A stretch of DNA of 51,548 nucleotides from Lachnospiraceae bacterium UBA7196 (GTDB lineage Bacteria > Bacillota > Clostridia > Lachnospirales > Lachnospiraceae). The notes beneath the pieces are model-generated. The model saw only the letters and a program-made list of their open reading frames with translations. It did no database searches and had not been told where the DNA came from. Made by a program: the position numbers and the translations under genes. The stretch lies in NCBI GenBank assembly GCA_002490835.1, contig DKUU01000036.1, forward strand, positions 41,880 through 93,427, read 5' to 3'. Below are positions 34,192 to 43,023 of the stretch, one piece after another. Position 1 is the stretch's first letter. The number at the start of each line of letters is the position of its first letter.

Positions 34192-35217
34192 ATGAGTGAA
34201 AAAAAGAAATTGGCACTAAACTGCGATGTCTGCGATACCAGAAGCATAAAGGAGGAAAATTACAGCCACTACGAGAGCATCTTCATCAACGCAGATATTT
34301 TGATCGTAAATGAGCAGAGCAAAGCGGTCTTAAACAGACTGCCAGCCACCATGAATTTTGACAAGATGATAGAAAGTGACAACGATGCGGACATCACTGT
34401 CAAGAGCGTGAACGGTTCCTATGAGATCAACAAAAGCAGCGCCGCAAAGTCCCATGCCCTGTTAGTGGTAAACGGCTCGCTCTTTATTCATCCCGGCACG
34501 GAAGAGATTCTGGAAAGCTATGATGGGATCACCGTAAACGGAAATGTCAAATTTCCCAAAAATATGGAAGGCTGCCTTGGAAAAATGACAGTCAATGGTT
34601 TTGTGGAAACCTATCCCGACGATTGTGTGATCCTGCCGCCGACATTTACCATAGATCCGTATTTTCCGCTCCGGGCAAAAGAGGGAGGCCGGTATTATGC
34701 AAAAGATCTTGTCATGATCCGGGACACCGGCGTTGACGCTGCCGTCCTCGCCGGAAAGGGAGTGCGCTTCGTGACCAAAAAACTGCTGCTTCCGGAGTGC
34801 AAACTCAGGGACTGCATCCCGATGTTTGACGAAACCGTAGAATTTATTGTTGTTCCCGACGGCATGAAACTGATCTGCGGCGACATTCTCTTTAATGCGG
34901 ATTTTGTCCGCAGGGAAGGCGGCAGCCTGTTTATCTATGGAGATATGGAAGTTGACAGCCACGCGGATATGAGCGTAATATGTAACCAGATAGAAAGCCT
35001 GATCGTCAAAGGCTCCGTCAGATTACTTGCGAAGCATGAGGATGCCTTCCGCAGTCTGCACGTAACATTCGACCGCATCGAAGTGATTCCTGACGCGCCG
35101 GAAAGCGAAGAACCGGAAGACGATGCGGATGGCGCAAACGCCATACCGGACCCGATCGTCAAACTGTTAGCGGATGATACGGTGCAAAAAATCAATGCGG
35201 ACAGTTATATCATGTAA
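34192..35217 (+). CDS. Unknown beta-repeat protein partnered with ECF sigma factor
   Basis: A 341-residue soluble protein with no signal peptide or membrane segment. Recurrent strands in the style of GSLFIHPGTEEILESYDGITVNGNV appear about every 20-25 residues (one such segment is LLVVNGSLFIHPGTEEILES), suggesting a beta-solenoid or bactofilin-like fold. The N-terminus has CDVCD, which could bind metal. It ends in a Glu/Asp-rich tail. I do not recognise the family. It follows an ECF sigma factor, starts behind AAAGGAGG and sits 28 bp ahead of malic enzyme, so it may be a regulon member or a regulator of the sigma factor. Confidence 0.8.
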   Translation: MSEKKKLALNCDVCDTRSIKEENYSHYESIFINADILIVNEQSKAVLNRLPATMNFDKMIESDNDADITVKSVNGSYEINKSSAAKSHALLVVNGSLFIHPGTEEILESYDGITVNGNVKFPKNMEGCLGKMTVNGFVETYPDDCVILPPTFTIDPYFPLRAKEGGRYYAKDLVMIRDTGVDAAVLAGKGVRFVTKKLLLPECKLRDCIPMFDETVEFIVVPDGMKLICGDILFNADFVRREGGSLFIYGDMEVDSHADMSVICNQIESLIVKGSVRLLAKHEDAFRSLHVTFDRIEVIPDAPESEEPEDDADGANAIPDPIVKLLADDTVQKINADSYIM

Positions 35218-35245
35218 TCATAAAAAAGAAAAGAGAGGTACTTCC

Positions 35246-36400
35246 ATGACAACCAACGAAAAAGCTCTTAAACTGCATGAAGAATGGCACGGAAAGCTGG
35301 AGACCGTCTCCAAGACCCCCGTCAAGACCCGCGAGGCGCTTTCCCTCGCCTACACGCCCGGCGTCGCCGAGCCCTGCAAGGTGATCGCGAAGGATAAGGA
35401 GGCCGCCTACACTTACACCTGGAAATCCAACACGGTAGCCGTGGTATCCGACGGCAGCGCGGTGCTGGGCCTCGGTAATATCGGTCCCCACGCAGCGATG
35501 CCCGTGATGGAGGGCAAGGCTGTCCTGTTCAAGGAATTTGGCGGCGTCAACGCCGTGCCCATCTGTCTGGATACACAGGACACCGAGGAGATCATCAAAG
35601 CCGTGACGTATCTGGCGCCGGGCTTTGGCGGCATCAATCTGGAAGATATCAGCGCGCCTCGCTGCTTTGAGATCGAGGAGCGGCTGAAAGCGACTCTGGA
35701 TATCCCCGTCTTCCACGACGACCAGCACGGCACGGCCATCGTGGTACTTGCAGGCATCATCAATGCCCTGAAAGTCGTAAATAAGAAAAAGGAGGACTGC
35801 CGGGTGGTCATGAACGGCGCCGGCAGCGCGGGCGTGGCGATTGCGAAGCTCCTTCTAAGCTACGGTTTTCCCGACGTGATCCTGTGCAACCGCTCCGGTA
35901 TCATTGGAAAGGACTCGCAGGGTATCAACTGGATGCAGAAGCAGATGGCGGAAGTGACCAATCTGCAAAACAAGACCGGCACGCTGGCCGACGCAATCAA
36001 GGGCGCGGATATCTTTGTGGGCGTCTCCGCCGCAAATACCGTAACACCTGATATGGTATCTTCGATGAACCGCGATGCCATCCTCTTCGCTCTGGCAAAC
36101 CCCGATCCCGAGATCCTGCCCGACGCAGCGAAGGCTGCCGGCGCGCGGGTGGTCGGCACAGGCCGTTCCGACTTCCCCAATCAGGTCAACAATGTAGTGG
36201 CCTTTCCCGGCATCTTCAGGGGTGCTCTGGAAGGACGGGCTCCACAGATCACTGAGGAAATGAAGCTGGCCGCGGCGCTGGCCATCGCGGGACTTGTACC
36301 GGAAGATCAGCTTTCCGAGGACAATATCATGCCGGAGCCCTTCGATCCGAAGGTGGCGGAAGTGGTCGCGGAAGCGGTGAAATCCCACATAAAACTGTAA
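35246..36400 (+). CDS. NAD(P)-dependent malic enzyme
   Basis: A 384-residue enzyme that oxidatively decarboxylates malate to pyruvate. It has the substrate-binding YTPGVAEPCKVI, the glycine-rich SDGSAVLGLGNIGPHAAMP, the metal-binding HDDQHGTAIV and the Rossmann GAGSAGVAIAKLL. It is the short malic enzyme type (~390 residues) common in Clostridia; the cofactor cannot be fixed here. Start at 35246 follows GAGAGG; an earlier frame to 35174 overlaps the upstream gene. A palindromic repeat element (36406-36508) follows the stop. Confidence 0.96.
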   Translation: MTTNEKALKLHEEWHGKLETVSKTPVKTREALSLAYTPGVAEPCKVIAKDKEAAYTYTWKSNTVAVVSDGSAVLGLGNIGPHAAMPVMEGKAVLFKEFGGVNAVPICLDTQDTEEIIKAVTYLAPGFGGINLEDISAPRCFEIEERLKATLDIPVFHDDQHGTAIVVLAGIINALKVVNKKKEDCRVVMNGAGSAGVAIAKLLLSYGFPDVILCNRSGIIGKDSQGINWMQKQMAEVTNLQNKTGTLADAIKGADIFVGVSAANTVTPDMVSSMNRDAILFALANPDPEILPDAAKAAGARVVGTGRSDFPNQVNNVVAFPGIFRGALEGRAPQITEEMKLAAALAIAGLVPEDQLSEDNIMPEPFDPKVAEVVAEAVKSHIKL

Positions 36401-36405
36401 CAACC

Positions 36406-36508
36406 GCACAAACAACATAACCAACACAGACGCGCTTTCGCTCCAGAAGTTAATTCCGAAGGAATTTACTTCAGCCATCGGGTCTGCTTATGGTTATGTT
36501 GTTTGCGC
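36406..36508 (+). repeat. Palindromic dispersed element, copy 2
   Basis: Outer arms 36406-36415 and 36499-36508 pair at 9 of 10 positions (GCACAAACAA/TTGTTTGCGC) but differ in sequence from the arms of copy 1. The two inner blocks match copy 1 exactly: 29 nt at 36416-36444 and 19 nt at 36480-36498. The variable inner stem pairs 36446-36457 with 36461-36472. The small hairpin GCGCTTTCGC lies in the 29-nt block. It occupies the gap between malic enzyme and the DUF4364 gene. Confidence 0.85.
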
Positions 36509-36531
36509 TAATTTACTTAACAGGAGTTACT

Positions 36532-37047
36532 ATGACACAGGACCCCCTCACCTTATATAAACTAATTACACTGTATATGCTCGACCGGGTCAGTTTCCCG
36601 CTGACAAAGGCGCAGATCGGCGATTTTCTTCTGGGGCATGATTACACGAATTTCCTGACCTTGCAGCAGGTGATCGCGGAGCTGATCGAAGCGGACCTGA
36701 TCCGCGCTGCCTCCCGGCATAACCGCACCTATTTGGAGATCACCGAAGAGGGAAGAAATACGCTCTCTTACTTTGAGAACCGTGTAAACGACTCGATCAA
36801 GGAGGATATTTCTGCCTTTTTTGCCGAGCATGAGATGGAGATGCGCAACGAGTCCTCAGTCATGGCGGACTACTACAAGTCGACTTCCGGAGAATTTGAA
36901 GCCCGGCTTTTGATCAAAGAAAAGGACGTGACAGTGGTGAATCTCACCCTGTCCGTCCCCGATGAAGATACTGCCGCCGCCCTCTGCTCGAACTGGCAGA
37001 AGCAGTATCAGGATATCTATCAGTATCTGATCGCTAAACTTTTCTGA
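36532..37047 (+). CDS. DUF4364 family protein
   Basis: A 171-residue protein with an N-terminal winged-helix-like domain (LITLYMLDRVSFPLTKAQIGDF, of which ITLYMLDRVSFPLTKAQI is the core) and a C-terminal alpha/beta region. DUF4364 is common in Clostridia and is taken to be a DNA-binding regulator; no target is known. The start at 36532 follows CAGGAG. It lies downstream of malic enzyme and the palindromic element, in the same direction. Confidence 0.92.
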   Translation: MTQDPLTLYKLITLYMLDRVSFPLTKAQIGDFLLGHDYTNFLTLQQVIAELIEADLIRAASRHNRTYLEITEEGRNTLSYFENRVNDSIKEDISAFFAEHEMEMRNESSVMADYYKSTSGEFEARLLIKEKDVTVVNLTLSVPDEDTAAALCSNWQKQYQDIYQYLIAKLF

Positions 37048-37102
37048 CCGTCAAGCGTTCTTTGCCCTCTGTTTTCCGGTCTTCCCCCGATTTCGCGGCG
37101 CA

Positions 37103-39007
37103 TCAATGCTTCTGAATCACCTGATCCCAACTTGTAACACCGATCACCCGCAGGGCAAAGTCTGTATACTTTGCCGCTTCCGGCGTGTCCACATACTTAA
37201 AGGCCTCGTAAATAGACTTGCGGCCGCCGCCCACCGTACAGATGCCCAGCGCCAGCCCCTGCGACACTTCCTCCGGCGCGTCCGTCTCTCTGGAAAAGAG
37301 CATGCTGTCCACGTACTGATTGGCCTCGATCACCTTATAGGCATAGACAAAGGAAGCCGACTGCAGTTCCTGTCCCTGCGTGGAGGTGTAACCCATTTCG
37401 CTTAAGATCAGATGCCGTACCTCGCCGTCGTCCGTGCGCATCTCCGGCTTCTGCAGGTAGTTTGTCAGCACGTGCAGGTTCTTGATGGTGATAACAGGCG
37501 TATTTTCTGTCTCCAGCACATAAGAAGCCGCCCGCCCGCCGCTGCTCCATGCCTTTGCGCTGGTCAGCGGGTAATTGTAAGGATGCTGTGCCAGCCCCCA
37601 GTCGATATTCCCTTCCGCTTTCAGGTTGCGGTTAAATTCGTCTAAGATATCCTTGGAAGCATAGCCGTTTTTGGAGTAAAGGCTCTTGCCCCACTGCTGG
37701 TCCAGCGATATATAGACTCTGGCATTGCCGTTTACGCTAAGGAGCGCATTGTAAAAGATGCGGAAGGCTCTGGCATACTCGTCCACATAGCTTGCTGTGT
37801 CCATATGCTCTATATGGTTCCACTCGCTTCTGGCATTGATCTCATTGCCGATCACCCAGTTCATGACCTTACCGTGCCCCGTGCCGGAATAACGGTTCGC
37901 CAAAAAAGAGGCGATGGCTGCTATAGACTCCGTCCCGCTCTCGTCCGTGGCATTGAAGGCATAATAGGGCGCATGGCCGCCCGAACGGGCTTTGGGATGG
38001 ATCAGCTCCGGACGGGAGGAAATATCGTTTAAAACGATCGCCGTAGTGATGATCCCCCTATTTGTAAGCGAGGTAAAGATGTAATCGTACTCCGCAATGA
38101 TCTGCCCGTTAAAGGCATAGCTTTTTCCATTATAAGTGTAGTGCACCGTAGGATAATAATCGTTGCTCGTAGGGCCGAGGATCCTGCTTAACGGGATATT
38201 GTAGGCCGCATGCCTTACGCCCAGATCATCCAGCTCCGTGGTCCTGAGTTTCTCCGGATCCACGAGCAGCCCCTTTTTCGACTTCGTATCGCCAAAAGAA
38301 GGAGTATATTTGGCAATCGCTTCCGGATTTGTAATATAGTGGGGTTTGGTGATGGGCAGATAGGTGCCGTCCTTTTTGACCGCCACCACGAACTTGGAAA
38401 AAAGTCTTGATGCCGTTGTATTATAGTTTAAATTGACTGAAAAAGTCAATTCTACATCCTTCTGGTCTTCAATGATATATTCGCTGGTCGCAAGCTCTTT
38501 CTGATAGGTCTTTTCTTCGAAAAGATAATAATATCCGTCGTCGCTGATGGCAAGATTCTCCGCCTTCATAGTGATATCGATCTTACCGGTTTCCGTATTG
38601 ATCAGGCAGCTTTCAATGGAAGCAAAATCCGCAGCGTTCTCCGCGGTGACCACCACTTCCTTCGGCCTGTTGCGGATGCCCTCTATCATATAGCGGGCCG
38701 CATCCACCAGCGCCTGCGTAGTATCTTTGCCGGCGTTTTTCCTGACGCTCTCCTTCCTGTGCTGTGTCTTGCTGTACTCGGCTAACTGCACGGCCTCCAT
38801 ATGTACCATGGCCTCCACAGCTGCCTCCTTTGCTCTCAGCAGCTCCGTGCGCATGGTCAACTGATATCCCACACAACCGCCGGCCACAGACAGCAAAACG
38901 GCGCAGACCGTCAGAAGAAGCCATTTTCTTCCTCTGCCCTTTCCACGCTTTTTCGCAGGTTTTATTTCATTCGTCTTTCCGTCGTCCTCTCTATCGGCTG
39001 TTCCCAT
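37103..39007 (-). CDS. Membrane-anchored DUF5722 protein
   Basis: A 634-residue protein with a basic N-terminus, one membrane segment (~residues 28-50) and a large external part. The C-terminal half has a TIM-barrel-like glycosidase look (VMNWVIGNEINARSEW, VYISLDQQWG, LAQHPYNYPL, LILSEMGYTSTQGQ), as in the DUF5722 family. The Glu in GNEIN and in LSEMG would be candidate catalytic residues. The start ATG follows AAGGGAA. It lies next to a polysaccharide deacetylase, so cell-wall or exopolysaccharide processing is plausible. Confidence 0.88.
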   Translation of the reverse strand: MGTADREDDGKTNEIKPAKKRGKGRGRKWLLLTVCAVLLSVAGGCVGYQLTMRTELLRAKEAAVEAMVHMEAVQLAEYSKTQHRKESVRKNAGKDTTQALVDAARYMIEGIRNRPKEVVVTAENAADFASIESCLINTETGKIDITMKAENLAISDDGYYYLFEEKTYQKELATSEYIIEDQKDVELTFSVNLNYNTTASRLFSKFVVAVKKDGTYLPITKPHYITNPEAIAKYTPSFGDTKSKKGLLVDPEKLRTTELDDLGVRHAAYNIPLSRILGPTSNDYYPTVHYTYNGKSYAFNGQIIAEYDYIFTSLTNRGIITTAIVLNDISSRPELIHPKARSGGHAPYYAFNATDESGTESIAAIASFLANRYSGTGHGKVMNWVIGNEINARSEWNHIEHMDTASYVDEYARAFRIFYNALLSVNGNARVYISLDQQWGKSLYSKNGYASKDILDEFNRNLKAEGNIDWGLAQHPYNYPLTSAKAWSSGGRAASYVLETENTPVITIKNLHVLTNYLQKPEMRTDDGEVRHLILSEMGYTSTQGQELQSASFVYAYKVIEANQYVDSMLFSRETDAPEEVSQGLALGICTVGGGRKSIYEAFKYVDTPEAAKYTDFALRVIGVTSWDQVIQKH

Positions 39008-39093
39008 AGGGGTTCCCTTTTCTCTCTGATCTGTCTGTCCGCATGTGTGACAGCATAGTCCATTGTACTATATTACCCGCGAAAAGTCCATGT

Positions 39094-39792
39094 TTAGTTC
39101 AAAAGCAGTTCATCCACCGTCACAAACTCATAGCCCTGTTTCTGCAGGATATCAATGATTTCAAGGGCTGCCGTCACACTGGAAGCATACTCGTCGTGCA
39201 TTAAAATAATAGCGTTTTCCTTCGCTTTGCCCGTAACTTTTTTCACGATCGCCGACACATTGGTGCTGCACCAGTCCGTCGGATCGATCGTCCAAAGTAC
39301 GGGAAGCATCGTAAGCTCCGTCTCCAGCTCCTTATCCCAGCTCCCGTAGGGCGGGCGTACAAACTGTACTTCCTCTCCCGTAATCTCCATAAGCAGGTCG
39401 TTGGTTTTTACAAGCTCCGCCTTAAATGTTTCCCGATTCTTCTTATTCAATTGAATATGACTGTAGGTGTGATTGCCGATCAGATGTCCTTCCTCCTGCA
39501 TCCGCCGGACCAGCTCCGGATAGGCCTCAGCCTGCTTTCCCATCAGAAAAAAACTGGCCTTAGCGCCGCGCTCCTTCAGACCGTCCAACAGCTGCGGCGT
39601 GTAGACGGGATCCGGCCCGTCGTCAAAAGTGATCGCTATTTTCGGGTTTTCCATTCCCTCTTCCTTATCGGTAACACATGTTATGTCTTTTTCGCTCCCG
39701 TTCGCCCCTTCCTGCTGCACCATCATGCCAAATCCGCTCGCCAGCGCAGCACACAAAAGGAGCGCCGCGCCTATCAGTACCCTGTCTTTCAT
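39094..39792 (-). CDS. Polysaccharide deacetylase (NodB domain)
   Basis: A 232-residue exported enzyme with an N-terminal signal anchor (MKDRVLIGAALLLCAALASG) and a NodB homology domain. Motifs are ITFDDGPDP (Asp-Asp), HTYSHI (metal His pair) and RPPYGSWDKELE, with LMHDEYASS near the end. It probably removes acetyl groups from peptidoglycan or another glycan outside the cell. The ATG at 39792 has a poor Shine-Dalgarno; a GTG at 39801 is an alternative. It lies between DUF5722 and a two-component system. Confidence 0.94.
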   Translation of the reverse strand: MKDRVLIGAALLLCAALASGFGMMVQQEGANGSEKDITCVTDKEEGMENPKIAITFDDGPDPVYTPQLLDGLKERGAKASFFLMGKQAEAYPELVRRMQEEGHLIGNHTYSHIQLNKKNRETFKAELVKTNDLLMEITGEEVQFVRPPYGSWDKELETELTMLPVLWTIDPTDWCSTNVSAIVKKVTGKAKENAIILMHDEYASSVTAALEIIDILQKQGYEFVTVDELLLN

Positions 39793-39941
39793 ACGCACCA
39801 CAGGACAACACCCGCAATTCTCTTCTTATTCCCATATATATGCCGTGGTCTGCCGACAGATTCTGCATCCTGTCAAACAACTCAAAGTGCCTGCACAAGA
39901 ACCGCCGTCTCCTCTAATCGTCTCTGCTTCCCGCACCGTCC

Positions 39942-41090
39942 TTACGCTCCGTACAGACGTATCTGAAAGGCCTTTGTGTATCCTTCGCCAAAATTCTGGT
40001 TCAAGATCAGTTTCCCGCCGTGCATCTCCACGATCTTTTTAGCGATCCCAAGGCCGAGACCGCTGCCGCCCTCTGAAGAGCGGGCCTTGTCCTCTCTGGT
40101 AAAGGGATCGAAGATATGCTCTGCAAAAGACGGATCGATGGGTTCCCCATCGTCTGCCACCGTGATCTCATAGTCATCCAGACGGATCAGGACTCTCCCC
40201 CCCGTCTTGCCGTAACGAAGCGCATTCGTGAGCAGGTTTGTGACCGACCGGCCAAGCTGCAGCGCGTCCATTTCAAACGGCACAACCTCGTCCGGTATTT
40301 CTGTAACAAGTGTTATTTTTTTGTCTTCAAAATCTGTGTAGAGAAGCGCCGTCATCTTGCGCACAAGTTCCGCCAGATCTCCCTGCTCCTTGTGCAGGGT
40401 AAAACCTTCGCTGTCCAGCTTCACATACTCAAACAAAAGTGTGAGCAGTTCGTCCATCCGCAGGGATTTCTGGTAGATCACGTCCAGATAGGACTGTCTC
40501 TTTTCCTCCTCTACCAGCCCCTCCGACAAAGCCCTGCTGTAACCGCAGATGGTGGTGATCGGCGTCTTGATATCGTGGGCAATGTCCGACAAAAGAAGAT
40601 TGCGCCTCCTTTCAAACGCCAACTGCTGCTCCTTCTCCTCCTCCAAAAGCTCTTTCATCTTTCCCGCTACCATACGACAATAGAAAAAGCCGCCTACCAG
40701 ATAGGGGGCCATGCGCAGCTCCAACAGGAAAAGTACGATACAGAGCAGTGCAAAGCGCAGAAGGCGGTCAGAGATACCGCCGGCGTAAGGCGCGTTGACA
40801 CTGATCTGGATTCCCCACGCACCGCTGTCCATCCCCTGCTTGGCCCATTCCGAAAGATCGCCCGGCAGAAAATCCGTCAAAAAATAACATAACAGATGTA
40901 ATAAATCCGCGATCACGCTGCCGTCGCTCACAAAACGGATATCAAAACAGGAGAGCAGGCGATACAGAAGCGGAAAGCCCGCCACGTTAAAAAAGAGGTT
41001 CAAAAGCTCCCCGCACAAATACATGACCGCCATCAGAATCATGAAACGCCTGATCAGAAACCATCTTAAATCCTGTTTATTGATACGCAT
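39942..41090 (-). CDS. Sensor histidine kinase
   Basis: A 382-residue membrane kinase. Two hydrophobic segments (~residues 11-35 and ~106-125) bracket an external sensor. HisKA has the phosphoacceptor His in LSDIAHDIKTPITT, and HATPase_c has the N box TNLLTNALRYG and G box GSGLGLGIAKKIVE. It starts 3 bp after the response-regulator stop, so they form one system. Its resemblance is to VanS/PhoR-like kinases of Firmicutes. Signal unknown; the neighbouring glycan enzymes suggest an envelope signal. Confidence 0.95.
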   Translation of the reverse strand: MRINKQDLRWFLIRRFMILMAVMYLCGELLNLFFNVAGFPLLYRLLSCFDIRFVSDGSVIADLLHLLCYFLTDFLPGDLSEWAKQGMDSGAWGIQISVNAPYAGGISDRLLRFALLCIVLFLLELRMAPYLVGGFFYCRMVAGKMKELLEEEKEQQLAFERRRNLLLSDIAHDIKTPITTICGYSRALSEGLVEEEKRQSYLDVIYQKSLRMDELLTLLFEYVKLDSEGFTLHKEQGDLAELVRKMTALLYTDFEDKKITLVTEIPDEVVPFEMDALQLGRSVTNLLTNALRYGKTGGRVLIRLDDYEITVADDGEPIDPSFAEHIFDPFTREDKARSSEGGSGLGLGIAKKIVEMHGGKLILNQNFGEGYTKAFQIRLYGA

Positions 41091-41092
41091 TT

Positions 41093-41791
41093 TTAATCTT
41101 CCTTCTCCATCCGATAGCCCAACCCCCTAATGGTGGTGATATATTCCTTTCCGTCATGACTGAGCTTCGCGCGCAGTTTGGAAATACAGACCATCACGTT
41201 ATTATCGGAAACCATAAAATCCTCCTCCCAGCCCGCCTCAAAAAGCTGCTGTTTGGTAAATACCTTGCCCGGATTCTCCATAAAAAGCTTAAGGATGCGA
41301 AACTCTACGGAAGTTAGTTCAATCCGCTCCCCTTTTCGATAGAGAAGACAGGCGTCCAGCTCCAGCCGCAGTTCCCCCAGCGTCAGCACACCGCCCGCCG
41401 CGCCCTGCTTTTCTCCCGCCCCCAGAGCGTAAAAGCGGCGTAGATTCGACTTCACGCGGGCCACTGCCTCCAGCGGGACAAAGGGTTTTGTGATATAATC
41501 GTCCGCCCCCAGATCAAGCCCCAGAATCTTATCCGAATCGCTGGTCTTTGCCGAGAGCATAATCACCGGGAGGTTATTACCCTCCCGGATATTCCGTAAC
41601 ACCCGATATCCGTCCAATCCCGGCATCATGATGTCTAGGATCGCCAGATCGATCTTTTCCTGTTTCAGCAGCCTGTCGGCTTCAATCCCGTCCGCCGCCT
41701 CTATGATCTCGTATCCTTCCTTTTCCAGATACAGGCGGAGTACATCGCGGATCTGGGCCTCATCATCCGCTAATAATATTTTATATGCCAT
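41093..41791 (-). CDS. OmpR-family response regulator (VanR-like)
   Basis: A 232-residue response regulator. The receiver domain begins YKILLADDEAQIRDVL and has the phospho-Asp in LAILDIMMPGLDG and the conserved Lys in YITKPF. A C-terminal OmpR/PhoB winged helix follows (ELTSVEFRILKLFMENPG, with FMVSDNNVMVCISKLRAKL). The ATG at 41791 follows GAGAGGA; an ORF extending to 41875 is a non-coding overrun into the repeat cassette. It is paired with the kinase at 39942-41090. Confidence 0.96.
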   Translation of the reverse strand: MAYKILLADDEAQIRDVLRLYLEKEGYEIIEAADGIEADRLLKQEKIDLAILDIMMPGLDGYRVLRNIREGNNLPVIMLSAKTSDSDKILGLDLGADDYITKPFVPLEAVARVKSNLRRFYALGAGEKQGAAGGVLTLGELRLELDACLLYRKGERIELTSVEFRILKLFMENPGKVFTKQQLFEAGWEEDFMVSDNNVMVCISKLRAKLSHDGKEYITTIRGLGYRMEKED

Positions 41792-41800
41792 GTGATTTAT

Positions 41801-41965
41801 CCTCTCAGTCGGAGCAGTTTTTTGCGACGACACGCGATGAGAAATTCGCGCAGGCGATTTCTCATCTGCGATCATCGACTTTGTGATGCTCTTTCACAAA
41901 GTCGCGATTGATAAAATCAACTATCAAGTTGATTTTTCAATCTGCCTCTCAGTCGGAACAATTTT
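41801..41965. repeat. Triple-hairpin cassette between near-identical 21-bp direct repeats
   Basis: CCTCTCAGTCGGAGCAGTTT (41801-41820) recurs at 41945 as CCTCTCAGTCGGAACAATTT. Between lie three consecutive stems: 41836-41845/41857-41866, 41877-41886/41894-41903 and 41907-41942 (16-bp with a bulge). The direct repeats look like a target duplication, and the third stem has a relative at 26302-26325. The right repeat overlaps the stop of the DUF975 gene. On the minus strand the third stem could terminate DUF975 transcription. Confidence 0.75.
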
Positions 41966-42833
41966 ATGATGCAGTAATCATAACAGATGTTTTCTTAAGT
42001 TCATGATAGAGCGCCGCAAAGGTCAGATTGCGGTATGGATTCACATAGAAGATCGTCACCATGCCAAGCGTCAGCAAACCGAGGAAGTCCCAGAGGATGA
42101 ACGACAGCCCCAGCACGAAGGCCCGCCACTTGTGACCCTTCATCATATCGCGGCTCTTTTTAAGCGCCTCATGATACTCCATATCGGGAGTCTCCGACAG
42201 GATATAAGGCACCATAAGGTACTGATATATCTTAATGATACCCGGTATGACAAACACAAACAGCCACAACATTGTATAGAGATCCCTGTAAAACATTACC
42301 TTTACCACGTTTTTGTAGGAGTTGTCAAATGCGTAGGCAATCTCCTTGACCTGCGCCACATCCTCGATGCTCTTGCGCATAAAGCGTCTCCCGCCCACCT
42401 CAAAGGGGTTGATCAGGAAAATATCTACTACGATGCACACCGCCAGCACGAAGAAGAATACGATCAGAAAGACAATGATTGCAACGATGCTCACAATGAC
42501 GTCATCCCCGTTAACCCTGATCGCAATGCCATCTTCATCCGTCCCGACTTCCGCCGCAACCTCAGCCGCGCTGCGTCCGACCGCCATGATCAAAACCTTA
42601 TCCCCTTCGGATAATTCCTGCCCGGCGTCTGCGCTGATACCGCTCTCCGCAGCGACCGCCTCCTGTTCCGCATTGCTTTCCGAATTGGAATTCTTTAACA
42701 CTGTCGTTGAAAAGTTGTATCCGCCTGCCTCGCAGCCTAAAAACAGCAGGAGCGTCGATACCATTACCAGTTTCCAATAGTTTCTCTGCAGGGCAGCCTT
42801 GGCCCGTTCCTTTAAATCTTTTCTCGTCCACAT
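41964..42833 (-). CDS. DUF975 family membrane protein
   Basis: A 289-residue protein with a basic N-terminus (WTRKDLKERAKAALQRNYWK) and about five to six hydrophobic segments (residues ~21-35, ~110-140, ~190-215, ~240-270). DUF975 is widespread in Firmicutes and functionally uncharacterised; it usually lies alone or near regulators. The start follows GAGGGAAAAAAT. It lies upstream of the two-component system on the same strand, with the hairpin cassette between. Hence co-transcription is uncertain. Confidence 0.9.
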   Translation of the reverse strand: MWTRKDLKERAKAALQRNYWKLVMVSTLLLFLGCEAGGYNFSTTVLKNSNSESNAEQEAVAAESGISADAGQELSEGDKVLIMAVGRSAAEVAAEVGTDEDGIAIRVNGDDVIVSIVAIIVFLIVFFFVLAVCIVVDIFLINPFEVGGRRFMRKSIEDVAQVKEIAYAFDNSYKNVVKVMFYRDLYTMLWLFVFVIPGIIKIYQYLMVPYILSETPDMEYHEALKKSRDMMKGHKWRAFVLGLSFILWDFLGLLTLGMVTIFYVNPYRNLTFAALYHELKKTSVMITAS

Positions 42834-43023
42834 ATTTTTTCCCTCTCTATTCTGCTTTCCTCAGAATCGCGAAACACCTTTCAGACCGGTACGCATTATG
42901 CTTCTTTTCACACGTTACCTGCCCCGAACAGTTTCGCGCCTCCCTGTTTACGTTCTCAGGATAGCACGCCATTCTTAAAGGAAAAGAGCGTCCGCCTTAA
43001 GTTAACCTTAAAGCGAAAGCCCT

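Noticed and set aside
41792..41875. N-terminal extension of the response regulator
   Set aside because: It runs through the repeat cassette and lacks a binding site; GAGAGGA precedes the ATG at 41791.
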